Positions 32,857 through 42,494 of a DNA stretch of 64,000 nucleotides are shown piece after piece. Origin of the DNA: Bordetella genomosp. 10 (GTDB lineage Bacteria > Pseudomonadota > Gammaproteobacteria > Burkholderiales > Burkholderiaceae_B). The DNA lies in the NCBI RefSeq assembly GCF_002261225.1, contig NZ_NEVM01000005.1, forward strand, positions 2,666,001-2,730,000, read 5' to 3'. A program made the translations under genes and the position numbers. Each line of letters starts with the position of its first letter. The stretch's first letter is position 1. The notes below the pieces were generated by a model, which saw only the letters and a list, made by a program, of their open reading frames with translations, did not search any database and had not been told where the DNA came from.

Positions 32857-33543
32857 TCAGACGATGGTCGAGGCCTCCGGGTAGACCTCGGCGGCATAGG
32901 CCTGCAGGATCAGCGGCAGGATGGCCTCGGTCATCTCGCGGCGCATCGCGGCGGCGCGGGAAAGATCCCTGTCCTTCAACACCCTCATGATGCTTCCGAC
33001 GCCTTCGACCATCTGCTCGCCCGGCGCGGCCTTGCGCCGCAGCACGATGTGGCGCAGCGGGCCGCAGCGGTCGTTCAGCTTGGCCACCGCGGTTTCCAGC
33101 GGCTTGTTGTCGTTGGCGCGCACGATGGCGTTGAAGAATGCCCGGATCAGTTCCAGGCGTTCCTGCTCCGCCGCTTCGGACAGACAGGCCCGCAGGCGCG
33201 CGAGCAGTTCTTCCAGCTCGGACATGAGCGGGGCCAGGGTGGTCTGCTCCGCCAGCCGGATGATGGCGTAGGACTCCAGTTCGGCGCGCAATTGGTAGAG
33301 ATGGCGGATTTCGCGTTCGCTGTACAGCGCCACCCGGAAGCCCCGGCGCTGGGCGTGGGTCACCAGGCCGCTCAGTTCCAACAGGCGCAGCGCCTCGCGT
33401 ATGGGGCTGCGGCTGGTGCCGAAGCGCCGCTCCAGCTCCTGCTCACGCAGCGGTTGTCCAGGCCGCAACGTGCCGTCCACGATCATCCGTTTGATCTGTT
33501 CCTGCAAAAAATACGGGATCGTCGCGGGCGCCTTCATTTCCAT
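32857..33543 (-). CDS. GntR-family regulator, FCD domain
   Basis: A 228-residue regulator. The winged helix-turn-helix (PYFLQEQIKRMIVDGTLRPG, then RRFGTSRSPIREALRLLE) is followed by an FCD effector domain (RAELESYAIIRLAEQ, RAFFNAIVRANDNKPL, RDLSRAAAMRREMTEAILPL). The ATG at 33543 has a GGAGA ribosome-binding site eleven bases upstream. It is convergent with pxpA and diverges from nothing close; the AT-rich region behind its start (33568-33800) is a candidate site of its own regulation. Confidence 0.9.
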   Translation of the reverse strand: MEMKAPATIPYFLQEQIKRMIVDGTLRPGQPLREQELERRFGTSRSPIREALRLLELSGLVTHAQRRGFRVALYSEREIRHLYQLRAELESYAIIRLAEQTTLAPLMSELEELLARLRACLSEAAEQERLELIRAFFNAIVRANDNKPLETAVAKLNDRCGPLRHIVLRRKAAPGEQMVEGVGSIMRVLKDRDLSRAAAMRREMTEAILPLILQAYAAEVYPEASTIV

Positions 33544-34005
33544 GGATTCGTCTTCTCCGTTGTGCAAGGAGGCGCCGGGGCGCCGCGATTAACCATGCTT
33601 GGAAACCGATAGATACATCATTGTATTACCGACGACAATTGTTCGGCGATTATTTGCACAGACTTTCTTTGAATATCGGAAATAGCACTGAAATTTTTGA
33701 GGAAATTCCGATTCCCGCCGAGATAATCGCAATTCAATTCAATCGATCACTGAATTGTTACTCAGCAGTAACGCCCTATCCCCTCGACATCAGTTCCCCA
33801 GCCCGGTTCGAAGGCAACCCGCGTGCCGGCAGACGCGGAAAGAAAAAACCCGCGTCGAACCCCGGACGGGCCGGGCCCGCCCAGGAGGCAGTCCGCGGGC
33901 GGCTGTTGGAAGCGCCGGAAAAGTCCGGTCCATAAAATCCGACCCATAAAAGAATGGGCGCCGCGAAAGCGGCGCCCATTTTCCTGCTCCTGACCGGGTC
34001 TCCCT
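33544..34005. promoter_or_regulatory. AT-rich intergenic region with nested inverted repeats
   Basis: No gene is seen in this 462-base gap between the GntR gene and the large oxidoreductase. Bases about 33600-33780 are much richer in A+T than the surroundings. They contain ATTGT-N10-ACAAT near 33632, CAATTCA...TGAATTG (33730-33736/33751-33757) and GTTACTCAGCAGTAAC (33757-33772). The open frame at 33621-33935 has no coding character. The right edge carries the terminator at 33944-33980. Confidence 0.5.
33944..33980 (-). terminator. Intrinsic terminator of the large FAD/iron-sulfur oxidoreductase gene
   Basis: AATGGGCGCCGC-GAAA-GCGGCGCCCATT (33953-33980) is a perfect 12-base-pair hairpin. Minus-strand transcription of the oxidoreductase gene reaches it 25 bases after its stop and reads CTTTTAT beyond. 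A weaker terminator on the other strand is possible. Confidence 0.85.
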
Positions 34006-37000
34006 TTAGACCAGGACCCGCTCGATCCCGCCCGCGTTGGCGCGCTTGACGTAGGACGCCATCCAGTCCTCGCCGAGGATATGGCGCGCCATCTCGACGA
34101 CGATGTAGTCCGCTTCCATGCTGGTGTCGCCCTGGTAGCGCGACAAGCCCTGCAGGCAGGACGGGCAGGACGTCAGCACCTTGACGTCGCCGTCATAGCC
34201 GTCCGCCCGCAGCGCCTGGCCCCCTTTCCGCAATTCCTCTTCCTTGCGGAAACGGACCTGGGTCGAGACGTCCGGCCGCGACACCGCCAGCGTCCCGGAC
34301 TCCCCGCAGCAGCGGTCGCTCTTGATGGCGCCGTCGCCGACCAGCGACTTCACCGTCTTCATCGGATCCTGCAGCTTCATCGGCGTATGGCAGGGATCGT
34401 GATACATGTAGCGCACGCCCTGGACCCCATCGAGCTTGATGCCCTTCTCCAGCAGGTACTCGTGGATGTCGATCAGCCGGCATCCGGGGAAGATCTTCTC
34501 GAATTCATACCCCGCCAACTGGTCGTAGCAGGTGCCGCAGCTCACCACCACCGTCTTGATGTCCAGGTAGTTCAGCGTATTGGCGACCCGGTGGAACAGC
34601 ACCCGGTTGTCGGTGATGATCTGGTCGGCCTTGTCGTTCATGCCGTTGCCGCGCTGCGGGTAGCCGCAGCACAGATAGCCGGGCGGCAGCACCGTCTGCA
34701 CGCCGGCGTGCCAGAGCATGGCCTGGGTGGCCAGGCCGACCTGGGAGAACAGCCGCTCCGAACCGCAACCCGGGAAGTAGAACACCGCCTCGGTATCCGC
34801 GGACGTGGTCTTGGGATCCCGGATGATGGGAACGTAGTTGGCGTCCTCGATATCGAGCAGCTTGCGCGCGGTCTGCTTGGGCAGCCCGCCGGGCATCTTC
34901 TTGTTGATGAAGTGCACCACCTGCTCGCGCAGCGGCGCCTTGCCGACCGAGGCCGGCGGCTTGCGCGTCTGCTTGCGCGCCAGCCCGGACAGCAGGTCGT
35001 TGGCGGCGCGCTGCACCTTGTAGCCCACGCCCACCATGGCCTTGCGGGTGGCGTTGATGGTGGCCGGATCCTTGGCGTTGAGGAAGAACATGGCCGCGGC
35101 CGTGCCCGGGTTGAAGGACTTCTTGCCCATGCGGCGCAGCAGCGCCCGCATGTTCATCGACACGTCGCCGAAATCGATGTCGACCGGACAGGGGTTGTAG
35201 CACTTGTGGCACACCGTGCAGTGGTCGGCCACGTCCTCGAACTCCTCCCAGTGCTTGAGGCTGACGCCGCGGCGGGTCTGTTCCTCGTACAGGAAGGCTT
35301 CCACCAGCAGCGACGTGGCGAGGATCTTGTTGCGCGGGGAATAGAGCAGGTTGGCGCGCGGCACGTGCGTGGCGCACACCGGCTTGCACTTGCCGCAGCG
35401 CAGGCAATCCTTGACCGACGAGGAAATCGCGCCGATCTCGCTCTGCTGCATGATCAGCGACTCGTGCCCCATCAGGTTGAAGCTGGGCGTCCAGGCATGC
35501 GTGAGGTCGGCGCCGGGCATCAGCTTGCCGGCATTGAAGCGCCCTTGCGGGTCCACCTTGCGCTTGTAGTCCTGGAAAGGCTGCAGCTCTTCCTGGGTGA
35601 GGAATTCGTACTTGGTCAGGCCGATGCCGTGCTCGCCCGAAATCACGCCGTCCAGGTCGCGCGCGATCTGCATGATGCGCGCCACGGCCTCGTTGGCCTC
35701 GCGCAGCATTTCATAGTCGTCGGAGTTGACGGGGATGTTGGTGTGCACGTTGCCGTCGCCGGCGTGCATGTGCAAGGCCACGAACACGCGGCTCTTGAGC
35801 ACGCGGGCGTGGATGGCGCGCATTTCGTCCAGCACCTTCTTGCAGGCGCTGCCCGGGAAAACACGCTGCATTTCCGCCAGCACTTCGGTCTTCCACGAGG
35901 TGCGCAGGGTGCGGTCCTGGACCACGTCGAAAACGCGCGCGTCCGGCTGCGCGGCGATGCGGTCGGCCAGCGCCGACTGCATGTGGACCAGGCCAAGGCG
36001 CGCCAGGTCCGGCAGGGCCTGCGTCAGCGGCAGGTCCAGGTGGTCCAGCATCCAGCGCCACCGCAGGCGGGTGGCGGCGATGACTTCCTGGGCCAGGCGG
36101 GTGCGCTCGTTGAGCACCTCGACGCGGGTGATCTCGGCGTCCTCGGCGTCTTCCGACTTGCCCAGCGGCAGCGGTTCGGCCAAGAAGGCATCCAGCGCGT
36201 CCAGCAGCTTGAGCTTGTTGCGGGTCGACAGCTCGATATTGATGCGTTCGATGTGGTCCGTGTACTCACCCATGCGGCTCAGCGGGATCACCACGTCTTC
36301 GTTGATCTTGAAGGCGTTGGTGTGGCGCGCGATGGCGGCGGTGCGCGAGCGGTCGGCCCAGAACTTCTTGCGCGCTTCCGCGCTCACCGCCACGAAACCC
36401 TCGCCGTGGCGGGTGTTGGCCAGGCGCACCACCTCGCTGGCGGCGGCCGCCACGCCGGCGTCGTCGTCGCCGACGATGTCGCCGATCAGGACCATCTTGG
36501 GCAGCACGCCCCGCTTGCTCTTGGTGACGTAGCCCACGGCGCGCAGATAGCGCTCGTCCAGGTGCTCCAGGCCGGCCAGGATGGCGCCGCGCGCCTTGCC
36601 CTCGGTGTCCAGGTAGTGCTTGACCTCGACGATCGACGGAATGGCGTCGCGCGCCTGGCCGAAGAATTCCATGCAGACGGTGCGCGTATGCGCGGGCATG
36701 CGGTGCAGCACCCAGCGCGCGGAGGTGATCAGGCCGTCGCAGCCTTCCTTCTGCACGCCCGGCAGGCCGGCCAGGAACTTGTCGGTGACGTCCTTGCCCA
36801 GGCCTTCCTTGCGGAAGCGGCGCCCTTCGATTTCCAGGATGTCGCTGCGCAGCGGCGTGGCGCCCGGCTTGCCGCGGCCGTCGAACCACTTGAGCTCGAA
36901 ACGGACCACGTCCACGTCATGGATCTTGCCCATGTTGTGCGCCAGCCGCGTCACTTCCAGCCAGTTGCCCTCGGGATCGACCATGCGCCACCAGGCCAGG

Positions 37001-37971
37001 TTGTCCAGCGCGGTGCCCCACAGCACGGCCTTCTTGCCGCCCGCGTTCATGGCGATATTGCCGCCCACGCAGGAGGCTTCCGCCGAGGTGGGATCGACCG
37101 CGAAGACGAATCCGGCCGCGGCGGCGGCGTCGGCCACGCGCTTGGTGACCACGCCGGCGCCGGTGAAAATGGTCGCGACTTCCCCATCGCGGCCCGGCAG
37201 GGTACAGGACTCCACCTGGCCCAGCGTCTCGAACTTCTCGGTGTTGATGACGGCCGATTTCCAGGTCAGCGGAATCGCGCCGCCGGTATAGCCGGTGCCG
37301 CCGCCGCGCGGAATGATGGTCAGGCCCAGCTCGATACAGCCCCGCACCAGGGCGGCGATTTCTTCCTCGCTGTCGGGCGTCAGCACCACGAAGGGGTATT
37401 CGACGCGCCAGTCGGTGGCGTCGGTGACGTGGGCCACGCGCGAGAGGCCGTCGAACTTGATGTTGTCGCGCGCGGTGACGCGTCCGAGGACCTTCTGCGC
37501 CTGCTTGCGCAGCGCGTCGGTTTCGTCGAATTGCGCTTCGAAGGCGGCAATGGCGGCGCGGGCGCGCTCGATCAGTTGCAGCACCTTTTCGTCGCGGTAG
37601 AGGTCCCGGCCTTCCTGGAAATCGATGCGCGCCGGCTCGCGGCGCTTGTCGATTTCGGACAGGCGATGGTGCAGGGCCTCGATCAACTGGCGGCGGCGCT
37701 TGGGGTTCTCCAGCAGGTCGTCCTGCAGGTAGGGATTGCGGCGCACCACCCAGATATCGCCCAGCACTTCGTACAGCATGCGCGCGGAACGCCCGGTGCG
37801 GCGCTCGGCCCGCAGATCGGAGAGCAACTGCCACGCGTCCGCGCCGAGCAATCGGCCGACGATTTCCTTGTCGGAAAACGAGGTGTAGTTGTAGGGGATT
37901 TCTCGCAGGCGGGCGCCGGGAGCCGGCGGCGTCGCCGCGTCGAGGATCAGGCTGGCGATGGGGGCGTTCAT
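34006..37971 (-). CDS. Large FAD-linked oxidoreductase with 4Fe-4S and CCG domains (DUF3683 type)
   Basis: A 1,321-residue fusion of GlcD-, GlcF- and ferredoxin-like modules. The N-terminal part (about 1-150) looks like the DUF3683 extension. The FAD-binding PCMH domain has [20 protein letters not shown] (about residue 224), followed by the FAD-oxidase C-terminal domain ([18 protein letters not shown]). Two 4Fe-4S motifs follow: [11 protein letters not shown] (about 857) and [15 protein letters not shown] (about 920). The C-terminal CCG domains have [10 protein letters not shown] (about 1103) and [14 protein letters not shown] (about 1223). The family contains D-lactate and D-2-hydroxyglutarate dehydrogenases; the exact hydroxyacid is unknown. 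It is alone on its transcript, ending in a strong terminator. Confidence 0.92.
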   Translation of the reverse strand: MNAPIASLILDAATPPAPGARLREIPYNYTSFSDKEIVGRLLGADAWQLLSDLRAERRTGRSARMLYEVLGDIWVVRRNPYLQDDLLENPKRRRQLIEALHHRLSEIDKRREPARIDFQEGRDLYRDEKVLQLIERARAAIAAFEAQFDETDALRKQAQKVLGRVTARDNIKFDGLSRVAHVTDATDWRVEYPFVVLTPDSEEEIAALVRGCIELGLTIIPRGGGTGYTGGAIPLTWKSAVINTEKFETLGQVESCTLPGRDGEVATIFTGAGVVTKRVADAAAAAGFVFAVDPTSAEASCVGGNIAMNAGGKKAVLWGTALDNLAWWRMVDPEGNWLEVTRLAHNMGKIHDVDVVRFELKWFDGRGKPGATPLRSDILEIEGRRFRKEGLGKDVTDKFLAGLPGVQKEGCDGLITSARWVLHRMPAHTRTVCMEFFGQARDAIPSIVEVKHYLDTEGKARGAILAGLEHLDERYLRAVGYVTKSKRGVLPKMVLIGDIVGDDDAGVAAAASEVVRLANTRHGEGFVAVSAEARKKFWADRSRTAAIARHTNAFKINEDVVIPLSRMGEYTDHIERINIELSTRNKLKLLDALDAFLAEPLPLGKSEDAEDAEITRVEVLNERTRLAQEVIAATRLRWRWMLDHLDLPLTQALPDLARLGLVHMQSALADRIAAQPDARVFDVVQDRTLRTSWKTEVLAEMQRVFPGSACKKVLDEMRAIHARVLKSRVFVALHMHAGDGNVHTNIPVNSDDYEMLREANEAVARIMQIARDLDGVISGEHGIGLTKYEFLTQEELQPFQDYKRKVDPQGRFNAGKLMPGADLTHAWTPSFNLMGHESLIMQQSEIGAISSSVKDCLRCGKCKPVCATHVPRANLLYSPRNKILATSLLVEAFLYEEQTRRGVSLKHWEEFEDVADHCTVCHKCYNPCPVDIDFGDVSMNMRALLRRMGKKSFNPGTAAAMFFLNAKDPATINATRKAMVGVGYKVQRAANDLLSGLARKQTRKPPASVGKAPLREQVVHFINKKMPGGLPKQTARKLLDIEDANYVPIIRDPKTTSADTEAVFYFPGCGSERLFSQVGLATQAMLWHAGVQTVLPPGYLCCGYPQRGNGMNDKADQIITDNRVLFHRVANTLNYLDIKTVVVSCGTCYDQLAGYEFEKIFPGCRLIDIHEYLLEKGIKLDGVQGVRYMYHDPCHTPMKLQDPMKTVKSLVGDGAIKSDRCCGESGTLAVSRPDVSTQVRFRKEEELRKGGQALRADGYDGDVKVLTSCPSCLQGLSRYQGDTSMEADYIVVEMARHILGEDWMASYVKRANAGGIERVLV

Positions 37972-38214
37972 GGATGCTGAGGGTGGGCCCTTAAAAGCGC
38001 ATTTTACGTCATGGCCGCGGGGGAACCGGGGGATAACCCCCGGCCGGCGCGGGGAAAGCGTTGCACGGCCGCACGCTTACAAATATCTGAGCGAAACGGG
38101 CGGGCGAAGACCGGCGCGCCGGCCGCGGGCAATGGACGATCCTTGGCGGCCGGAGCGGAAGCCGCCGCATCGCCGGCGCCGGCCGCGCGGGACACCCGCG
38201 TCGGCCCTCGGCCC

Positions 38215-38730
38215 TCACCCTTGCGGGAACAGCCAGAGCAGGCCGCCGGTCATCGCGACGTAGCGCAGGAATTTACCGATAGCCATGTAGACCACGCAAG
38301 GCCAGAAGGCCAGGCGCAGCCATCCCGCCACGGCGCACAGCGGGTCGCCCACGCCCGGCAGCCACGACAGCAGCAAGGCGGGCGGCCCCAGCCGGTGCAG
38401 CCACTCATGGGCATGCTTGTGCCAGCGGCTCTCGGTGGCGGTGGACTTGGCCTCGTCCGCCTTGTGGGGATGCTTTTCCTTCCATTTCTCGGCGGCGCGC
38501 CAGGCGCCCAGGCCCATGGCGTAGCTGATGGCCCCGCCGATGGTGTTGCCCGCCGTCGCCACCAGGATGGCCGGCCAGAACATGTCGGGCGCCAGCTTGA
38601 CGTAGCCGAACACGGCCGGTTCCGAGCCCAGCGGCAGGAGCGTGGCGGATATCAGGCTGATGATGAAAATCGCGCTCAGGCCGACGTTGGGCAGGGCCAG
38701 GAGCTGCAACAGCCAGTTGATCGAGGACAT
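38215..38730 (-). CDS. YqaA/DedA-family membrane protein
   Basis: A 171-residue inner-membrane protein of the YqaA (SNARE-associated/DedA) group. Hydrophobic helices lie around residues 10-35, 42-72 and 120-165. Diagnostic words are SATLLPLGSEPAVF, ATAGNTIGGAISYAMGL and SWLPGVGDPLCAVAGWLR. The internal ATG at 38730 is preceded by GGAAG, so I chose it over the ATG at 38745. DedA-type proteins are involved in membrane lipid transport; this one is uncharacterised. It lies between the large oxidoreductase and ilvA. Confidence 0.87.
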   Translation of the reverse strand: MSSINWLLQLLALPNVGLSAIFIISLISATLLPLGSEPAVFGYVKLAPDMFWPAILVATAGNTIGGAISYAMGLGAWRAAEKWKEKHPHKADEAKSTATESRWHKHAHEWLHRLGPPALLLSWLPGVGDPLCAVAGWLRLAFWPCVVYMAIGKFLRYVAMTGGLLWLFPQG

Positions 38731-38935
38731 CAGGGATTCTTCCATCGCGGCAGTTTAGCCGCCCCCGAAGGCCCTGCCCGCCGGCCGGCATGGCGCCGGA
38801 TCGCCCACCCGTTTCACGCCCGGATTGCCGGCCCTCCCCCTGTGGTAATCTGCCCGACGCCAGAGCGCTCCCAGAGAATCAAAACCCCCGATAACCTTCC
38901 GTCAAGCCGCAAACCCCCGTTCCGCGCGATCCGGG

Positions 38936-39013
38936 GCGCCACGGACCCGGGTCTTCCGGTCCGCCCGCGCCGCCCCCTGGAGGGCGCGCTCCGCGCGGTA
39001 AGGGGGGGTACCC
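38936..39013 (-). repeat. Dispersed intergenic repeat, copy C
   Basis: Read on the minus strand this is the same element as copy A: GTACC...TTACCGCGCGGAGCGCGCCC followed by CCAGGGGGC, CGGGCGGACCGG...CCGGGTCCG. It lies immediately before ilvA, and its end with a G-run (AAGGGGGGG at 39000-39008) is about eleven bases from the ilvA ATG, in ribosome-binding position. Confidence 0.7.
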
Positions 39014-39019
39014 CACCTC

Positions 39020-40528
39020 ATGTCTACCGATTACTTGAAACGCATCCTCACTTCGAAAGTCTACGACGTCGCCGTCGAGACGTCCCTGGAACCGGCCCCC
39101 CTGCTGTCCCAGCGAATTTCGAACGCGATTCTGTTCAAGCGGGAAGACACGCAGCCGGTATTCAGCTTCAAGCTGCGCGGCGCCTACAACAAGATGGCCA
39201 ACCTGGCGCCGGCGGCGCGCGCGCGCGGCGTGATCGCCGCCTCGGCGGGCAACCACGCCCAGGGCGTGGCCCTGTCGGCCCGCAAGCTGGGCTGTCGCGC
39301 CGTCATCGTCATGCCCACCACCACGCCGCAGGTCAAGATCGACGCCGTGCGCCGCCTCGGCGGCGAGGTGGTGCTGGCCGGCGAAAGCTACTCCGACGCC
39401 TACGCCCATGCCGCCAAGCTGGAAAAGACGGAAAAGCTGACCTTCGTCCACCCCTTCGACGACCCCGACGTCATCGCCGGCCAGGGCACGGTGGGCATGG
39501 AAATCCTGCGCCAGCACCCGGGCGACCTGGATGCCGTCTTCGTCGCCATCGGCGGCGGCGGGCTGATCGCCGGCGTGGCGACCTACATCAAGCAACTGCG
39601 TCCCGAGGTCAAGGTGATCGGCGTGCAGACCGAGGACTCGGACGCCATGGTGCGCAGCGTCAAGGCGGGCCGCCGCGTGACGCTGAACGACGTCGGCCTG
39701 TTCGCGGACGGCACCGCGGTCAAGCAGGTGGGCGCCGAGACCTTCCGCCTGGTCAAGCAGTACGTGGACGATTTCGTGGTGGTCGACACCGACGCCATCT
39801 GTGCCGCGATCAAGGACGTCTTCCAGGACACGCGCAGCGTGCTGGAGCCCTCCGGCGCCATGGCCGTGGCCGGGGCCAAGCAGTACCTGGCCCAGCACAA
39901 ATGGAAGAACAAGACCGTGGTGGCCATCACCTGCGGCGCCAACATCAATTTCGACCGCCTGCGCTTCGTGGCCGACCGCGCCGAGGTGGGCGAGATGCGC
40001 GAAGCGGTCTTCGCGGTGTCCATGCCGGAACAGCGCGGCAGCTTCCGCAAGTTCTGCGAACTGGTGGGCAACCGCAGCGTCACGGAGTTCAACTACCGCA
40101 TCTCCGACAGCGCGCGCGCGCACGTCTTCGTCGGCCTGCAGGTGGCCTCCCCCGCCGAGCCGGACAAGATCGCCGCGCACTTCCGCAAGCACGGCTTCGA
40201 CACGCTGGACCTGACCCACGATGAAATGGCCAAGACCCACCTGCGCCACATGGTGGGCGGCCGCTCGCCGCTGACGACGAACGAAGTGCTGTACCGCTTC
40301 GAGTTCCCGGAGCGGCCGGGCGCGCTGATGCGTTTCCTCAGCTCGATGAAGCCGGAGTGGAACATCAGCCTGTTCCACTACCGCAACCAGGGCGCCGATT
40401 ATGGCCGCATCCTGATCGGCATCCAGGTCCCGCCCTCGGACAAGAAGCAGTTCAAGGCCTTCCTGGAGGAAGGCGACTACCCCTACTGGAACGAAACCGA
40501 GAATCCGGCGTATAAATTGTTCCTGTAG
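39020..40528 (+). CDS. ilvA: Biosynthetic threonine dehydratase IlvA
   Basis: A 502-residue PLP enzyme that converts threonine to 2-oxobutyrate, the first step of isoleucine synthesis. The PLP lysine is K51 in PVFSFKLRGAYNKM; the glycine-rich PLP-binding GGGGLIAGVATYIK and SAGNHAQGVALSARKLG are present. Two C-terminal ACT-like regulatory domains (about residues 330-500; from EAVFAVSMPEQRG and then RFEFPERPGALMRFL) give isoleucine control. Length and order match E. coli IlvA (514). The ribosome-binding site appears to come from the neighbouring dispersed repeat. Confidence 0.96.
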   Translation: MSTDYLKRILTSKVYDVAVETSLEPAPLLSQRISNAILFKREDTQPVFSFKLRGAYNKMANLAPAARARGVIAASAGNHAQGVALSARKLGCRAVIVMPTTTPQVKIDAVRRLGGEVVLAGESYSDAYAHAAKLEKTEKLTFVHPFDDPDVIAGQGTVGMEILRQHPGDLDAVFVAIGGGGLIAGVATYIKQLRPEVKVIGVQTEDSDAMVRSVKAGRRVTLNDVGLFADGTAVKQVGAETFRLVKQYVDDFVVVDTDAICAAIKDVFQDTRSVLEPSGAMAVAGAKQYLAQHKWKNKTVVAITCGANINFDRLRFVADRAEVGEMREAVFAVSMPEQRGSFRKFCELVGNRSVTEFNYRISDSARAHVFVGLQVASPAEPDKIAAHFRKHGFDTLDLTHDEMAKTHLRHMVGGRSPLTTNEVLYRFEFPERPGALMRFLSSMKPEWNISLFHYRNQGADYGRILIGIQVPPSDKKQFKAFLEEGDYPYWNETENPAYKLFL

Positions 40529-40580
40529 GCCGGAGCGTCGATATTGCATAGCGCCTCGCACGAGCGCCGGGACTTCAAAC

Positions 40581-41474
40581 GTGGATATCCAGCTTAACGA
40601 CATCGCCTTGTTCGTCGAGGTGGCCAAGCGCAAGAATTTCAGCCATGCCGCCGAAGCGCTGAACATCCCGCCGGCCACCCTCTCGCGCCGGGTCACCGAA
40701 CTGGAGCGCTCGGTGGGCGTGAAGCTGCTGAACCGCACCACGCGGCGCATCGACCTGACCGAGGCCGGCGCGATCTATTTCGAACGCTGCCGCCACATCG
40801 TCGAGGAAGCGCGCATCGCCCACGACCAGTTGCAGGACATGGCGGCCCAGCCCAAGGGCCGCCTGCGCATCTCGCTGCCGCCCAGCCTGGCCACCCTGTT
40901 CCTGCCGCTGATCATTCGGGATTTCATCGCCGAATACCCCGAGATCGAATGCGACTTCGATCTGAGCGTGCGCTCCATCGATCCCATCAGCAATCCCTAC
41001 GACCTGGTGCTGCGCTTCGGGCAGCAGCCGGACTCCAGCCTGATCTCGCGCCAGGTGGTGCTGATGGCGCACCAGTTGTACGCCGCGCCGTCCTATCTCG
41101 CCCGCCACGGCGAGCCGCGCACGCCCATCGACCTCACCCATCACGAGTGCCTGCGGCCCATCGCGGACAACGCCTATCAGTTCTGGATGCTGCATTCCGG
41201 CGAGCGGGTCGAGCGCGTGCAGGTGGTCGGCCGCCTGGCCGCGAACAACATGGGCATGCTGGGCCGGCTGGCCGTGCGCGGCATGGGCATCGTGCCGCTG
41301 CTGGTCTACGACGCCATGGAGCGCGCCATCGAACGCACGGGACTGGTGCGGGTGCTGCCGGAATGGCACCTGACGCCGGTGCCGCTTTTCGCCCTGCTGC
41401 CCTCGCGCACCCTGCCGGCCAAGACGCGCGCCTTCCTGGACTTCATCAAGCCGCGGTTGAAGGACCGGCGCTAG
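40581..41474 (+). CDS. LysR-family transcriptional regulator
   Basis: A 297-residue LysR regulator starting at GTG 40581. The helix-turn-helix is in the first 60 residues (NDIALFVEVAKRKNFSHAAE, then LNIPPATLSRRVTELERSVG), and the effector domain follows (PKGRLRISLPPSLATLFLPL, DLVLRFGQQPDSSLI). The pattern resembles the large group of aromatic- or amino-acid-responding LysR proteins. It stands alone 52 bases after ilvA and may be read from the same promoter. The target genes are not evident. Confidence 0.92.
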   Translation: MDIQLNDIALFVEVAKRKNFSHAAEALNIPPATLSRRVTELERSVGVKLLNRTTRRIDLTEAGAIYFERCRHIVEEARIAHDQLQDMAAQPKGRLRISLPPSLATLFLPLIIRDFIAEYPEIECDFDLSVRSIDPISNPYDLVLRFGQQPDSSLISRQVVLMAHQLYAAPSYLARHGEPRTPIDLTHHECLRPIADNAYQFWMLHSGERVERVQVVGRLAANNMGMLGRLAVRGMGIVPLLVYDAMERAIERTGLVRVLPEWHLTPVPLFALLPSRTLPAKTRAFLDFIKPRLKDRR

Positions 41475-41495
41475 CGCCGGATCCCGGAAGGCGCG

Positions 41496-42467
41496 CTATT
41501 CGGGCTGGATACCCGCCTGCCGGATTTGCTGCCCCCAGCTTTCATACTGTTCCCGCACGAATTCCTGCAAGGGCGCGCCGGTCATCGGATCCGGCTCCAT
41601 TCCAATATTTCGCAACCGCTCCTGGACCGCGGCATTACGCATGGTGTCGCTCAACTGCACCGTCCACCAGCGCATGACTTCCGGGGGCAGGCCCGCGGGG
41701 CCGGCAACGCCTATCCATCCTGTCAGGTCGAGTTTGCCCAGCTCCAGTTCCTGAGCGGTCGGCACGTCCGTCAGGATGGTTGAACGCTTGCCTGACATCA
41801 AGGCCACGGCGTTCAGCTTATGGGCACGGATTTGCGCCAGCACCGCCCCCAGATCGGAAGCCACGAAATCGACCCGGCCGCCGATCAGATCGGTCACCGC
41901 CGCCGGCTGCCCCTTGTACGCGACACCCAGCACCCGCGCCCCGGCGGCCCTGCTGAAGGCAGCCGCGACCACTTGGCCGGTGCCCGAGCCGTAGCCGCTG
42001 GTCACGCCATCCGGCTTGGCCCTTGCCGCGGCGATCAACTGCCTGGCGCTTTCGAGCGGACCTCCCGTCCGGGTCACGATCACCACGTCGAAGCGCACCA
42101 CCCGGCCGACTTGCGTGAAGTCCTTGAGGGCGTCGTAGCGCTGGAAAGCCTTGGACAGATGCGGGCCGGATGAACTGGTGGCGCTCGAGCTCGGCATCAT
42201 GGTGTAGCCGTCGGGCGAGGCGCGCGCGACCGCGTCCACACCCAGGACACCCAAGGCTCCCGGCTTGTTCTCCACGATGATCTCGGCGCCGGTTCGTGCG
42301 CGGATGTCGTCGAGCACGATGCGCGATACGTTGTCGATGCTGCTGCCGGCAGGAAAGCCCACCACGAAGCGTATGGGCTTGCCCGCCTGGGGATAGCCGG
42401 CGGCCCCGGCCGCGACGGATGCGCACGCCATGGCGGCCAGCAGCGTGGCTTGCATGAATTTATTCAT
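41496..42467 (-). CDS. Bug-family (tripartite tricarboxylate) substrate-binding protein
   Basis: A 323-residue extracytoplasmic solute receptor. It has a signal peptide (MNKFMQATLLAAMACASVAA..., cleavage near AGA-AGY) and the Bug signature KPIRFVVGFPAGSSIDNVSR plus VENKPGALGVLGVDAVA. Bug proteins bind carboxylates such as citrate, glutamate or tricarballylate and pass them to TTT transporters. No TctA/TctB membrane genes are adjacent. It is the last gene of a minus-strand operon with CoA-transferase, lyase and hydratase genes, so it probably binds a C5 dicarboxylate or a related acid. Confidence 0.93.
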   Translation of the reverse strand: MNKFMQATLLAAMACASVAAGAAGYPQAGKPIRFVVGFPAGSSIDNVSRIVLDDIRARTGAEIIVENKPGALGVLGVDAVARASPDGYTMMPSSSATSSSGPHLSKAFQRYDALKDFTQVGRVVRFDVVIVTRTGGPLESARQLIAAARAKPDGVTSGYGSGTGQVVAAAFSRAAGARVLGVAYKGQPAAVTDLIGGRVDFVASDLGAVLAQIRAHKLNAVALMSGKRSTILTDVPTAQELELGKLDLTGWIGVAGPAGLPPEVMRWWTVQLSDTMRNAAVQERLRNIGMEPDPMTGAPLQEFVREQYESWGQQIRQAGIQPE

Positions 42468-42494
42468 CGATGTCTCCTCGCACCTCTGGCGGCG

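Noticed and set aside
33621-33935. A 104-codon plus-strand frame in the AT-rich gap
   Set aside because: It needs a TTG start, has no ribosome-binding site, and the codon use does not fit the genome.
34081-37980. A 1,299-codon plus-strand frame over the large oxidoreductase
   Set aside because: The minus-strand product has every expected FAD and iron-sulfur motif; the plus-strand translation has none.
38879-40750. A 623-codon minus-strand frame over ilvA
   Set aside because: ilvA on the plus strand is certain; the minus frame reads low-complexity His/Val/Asp sequence.
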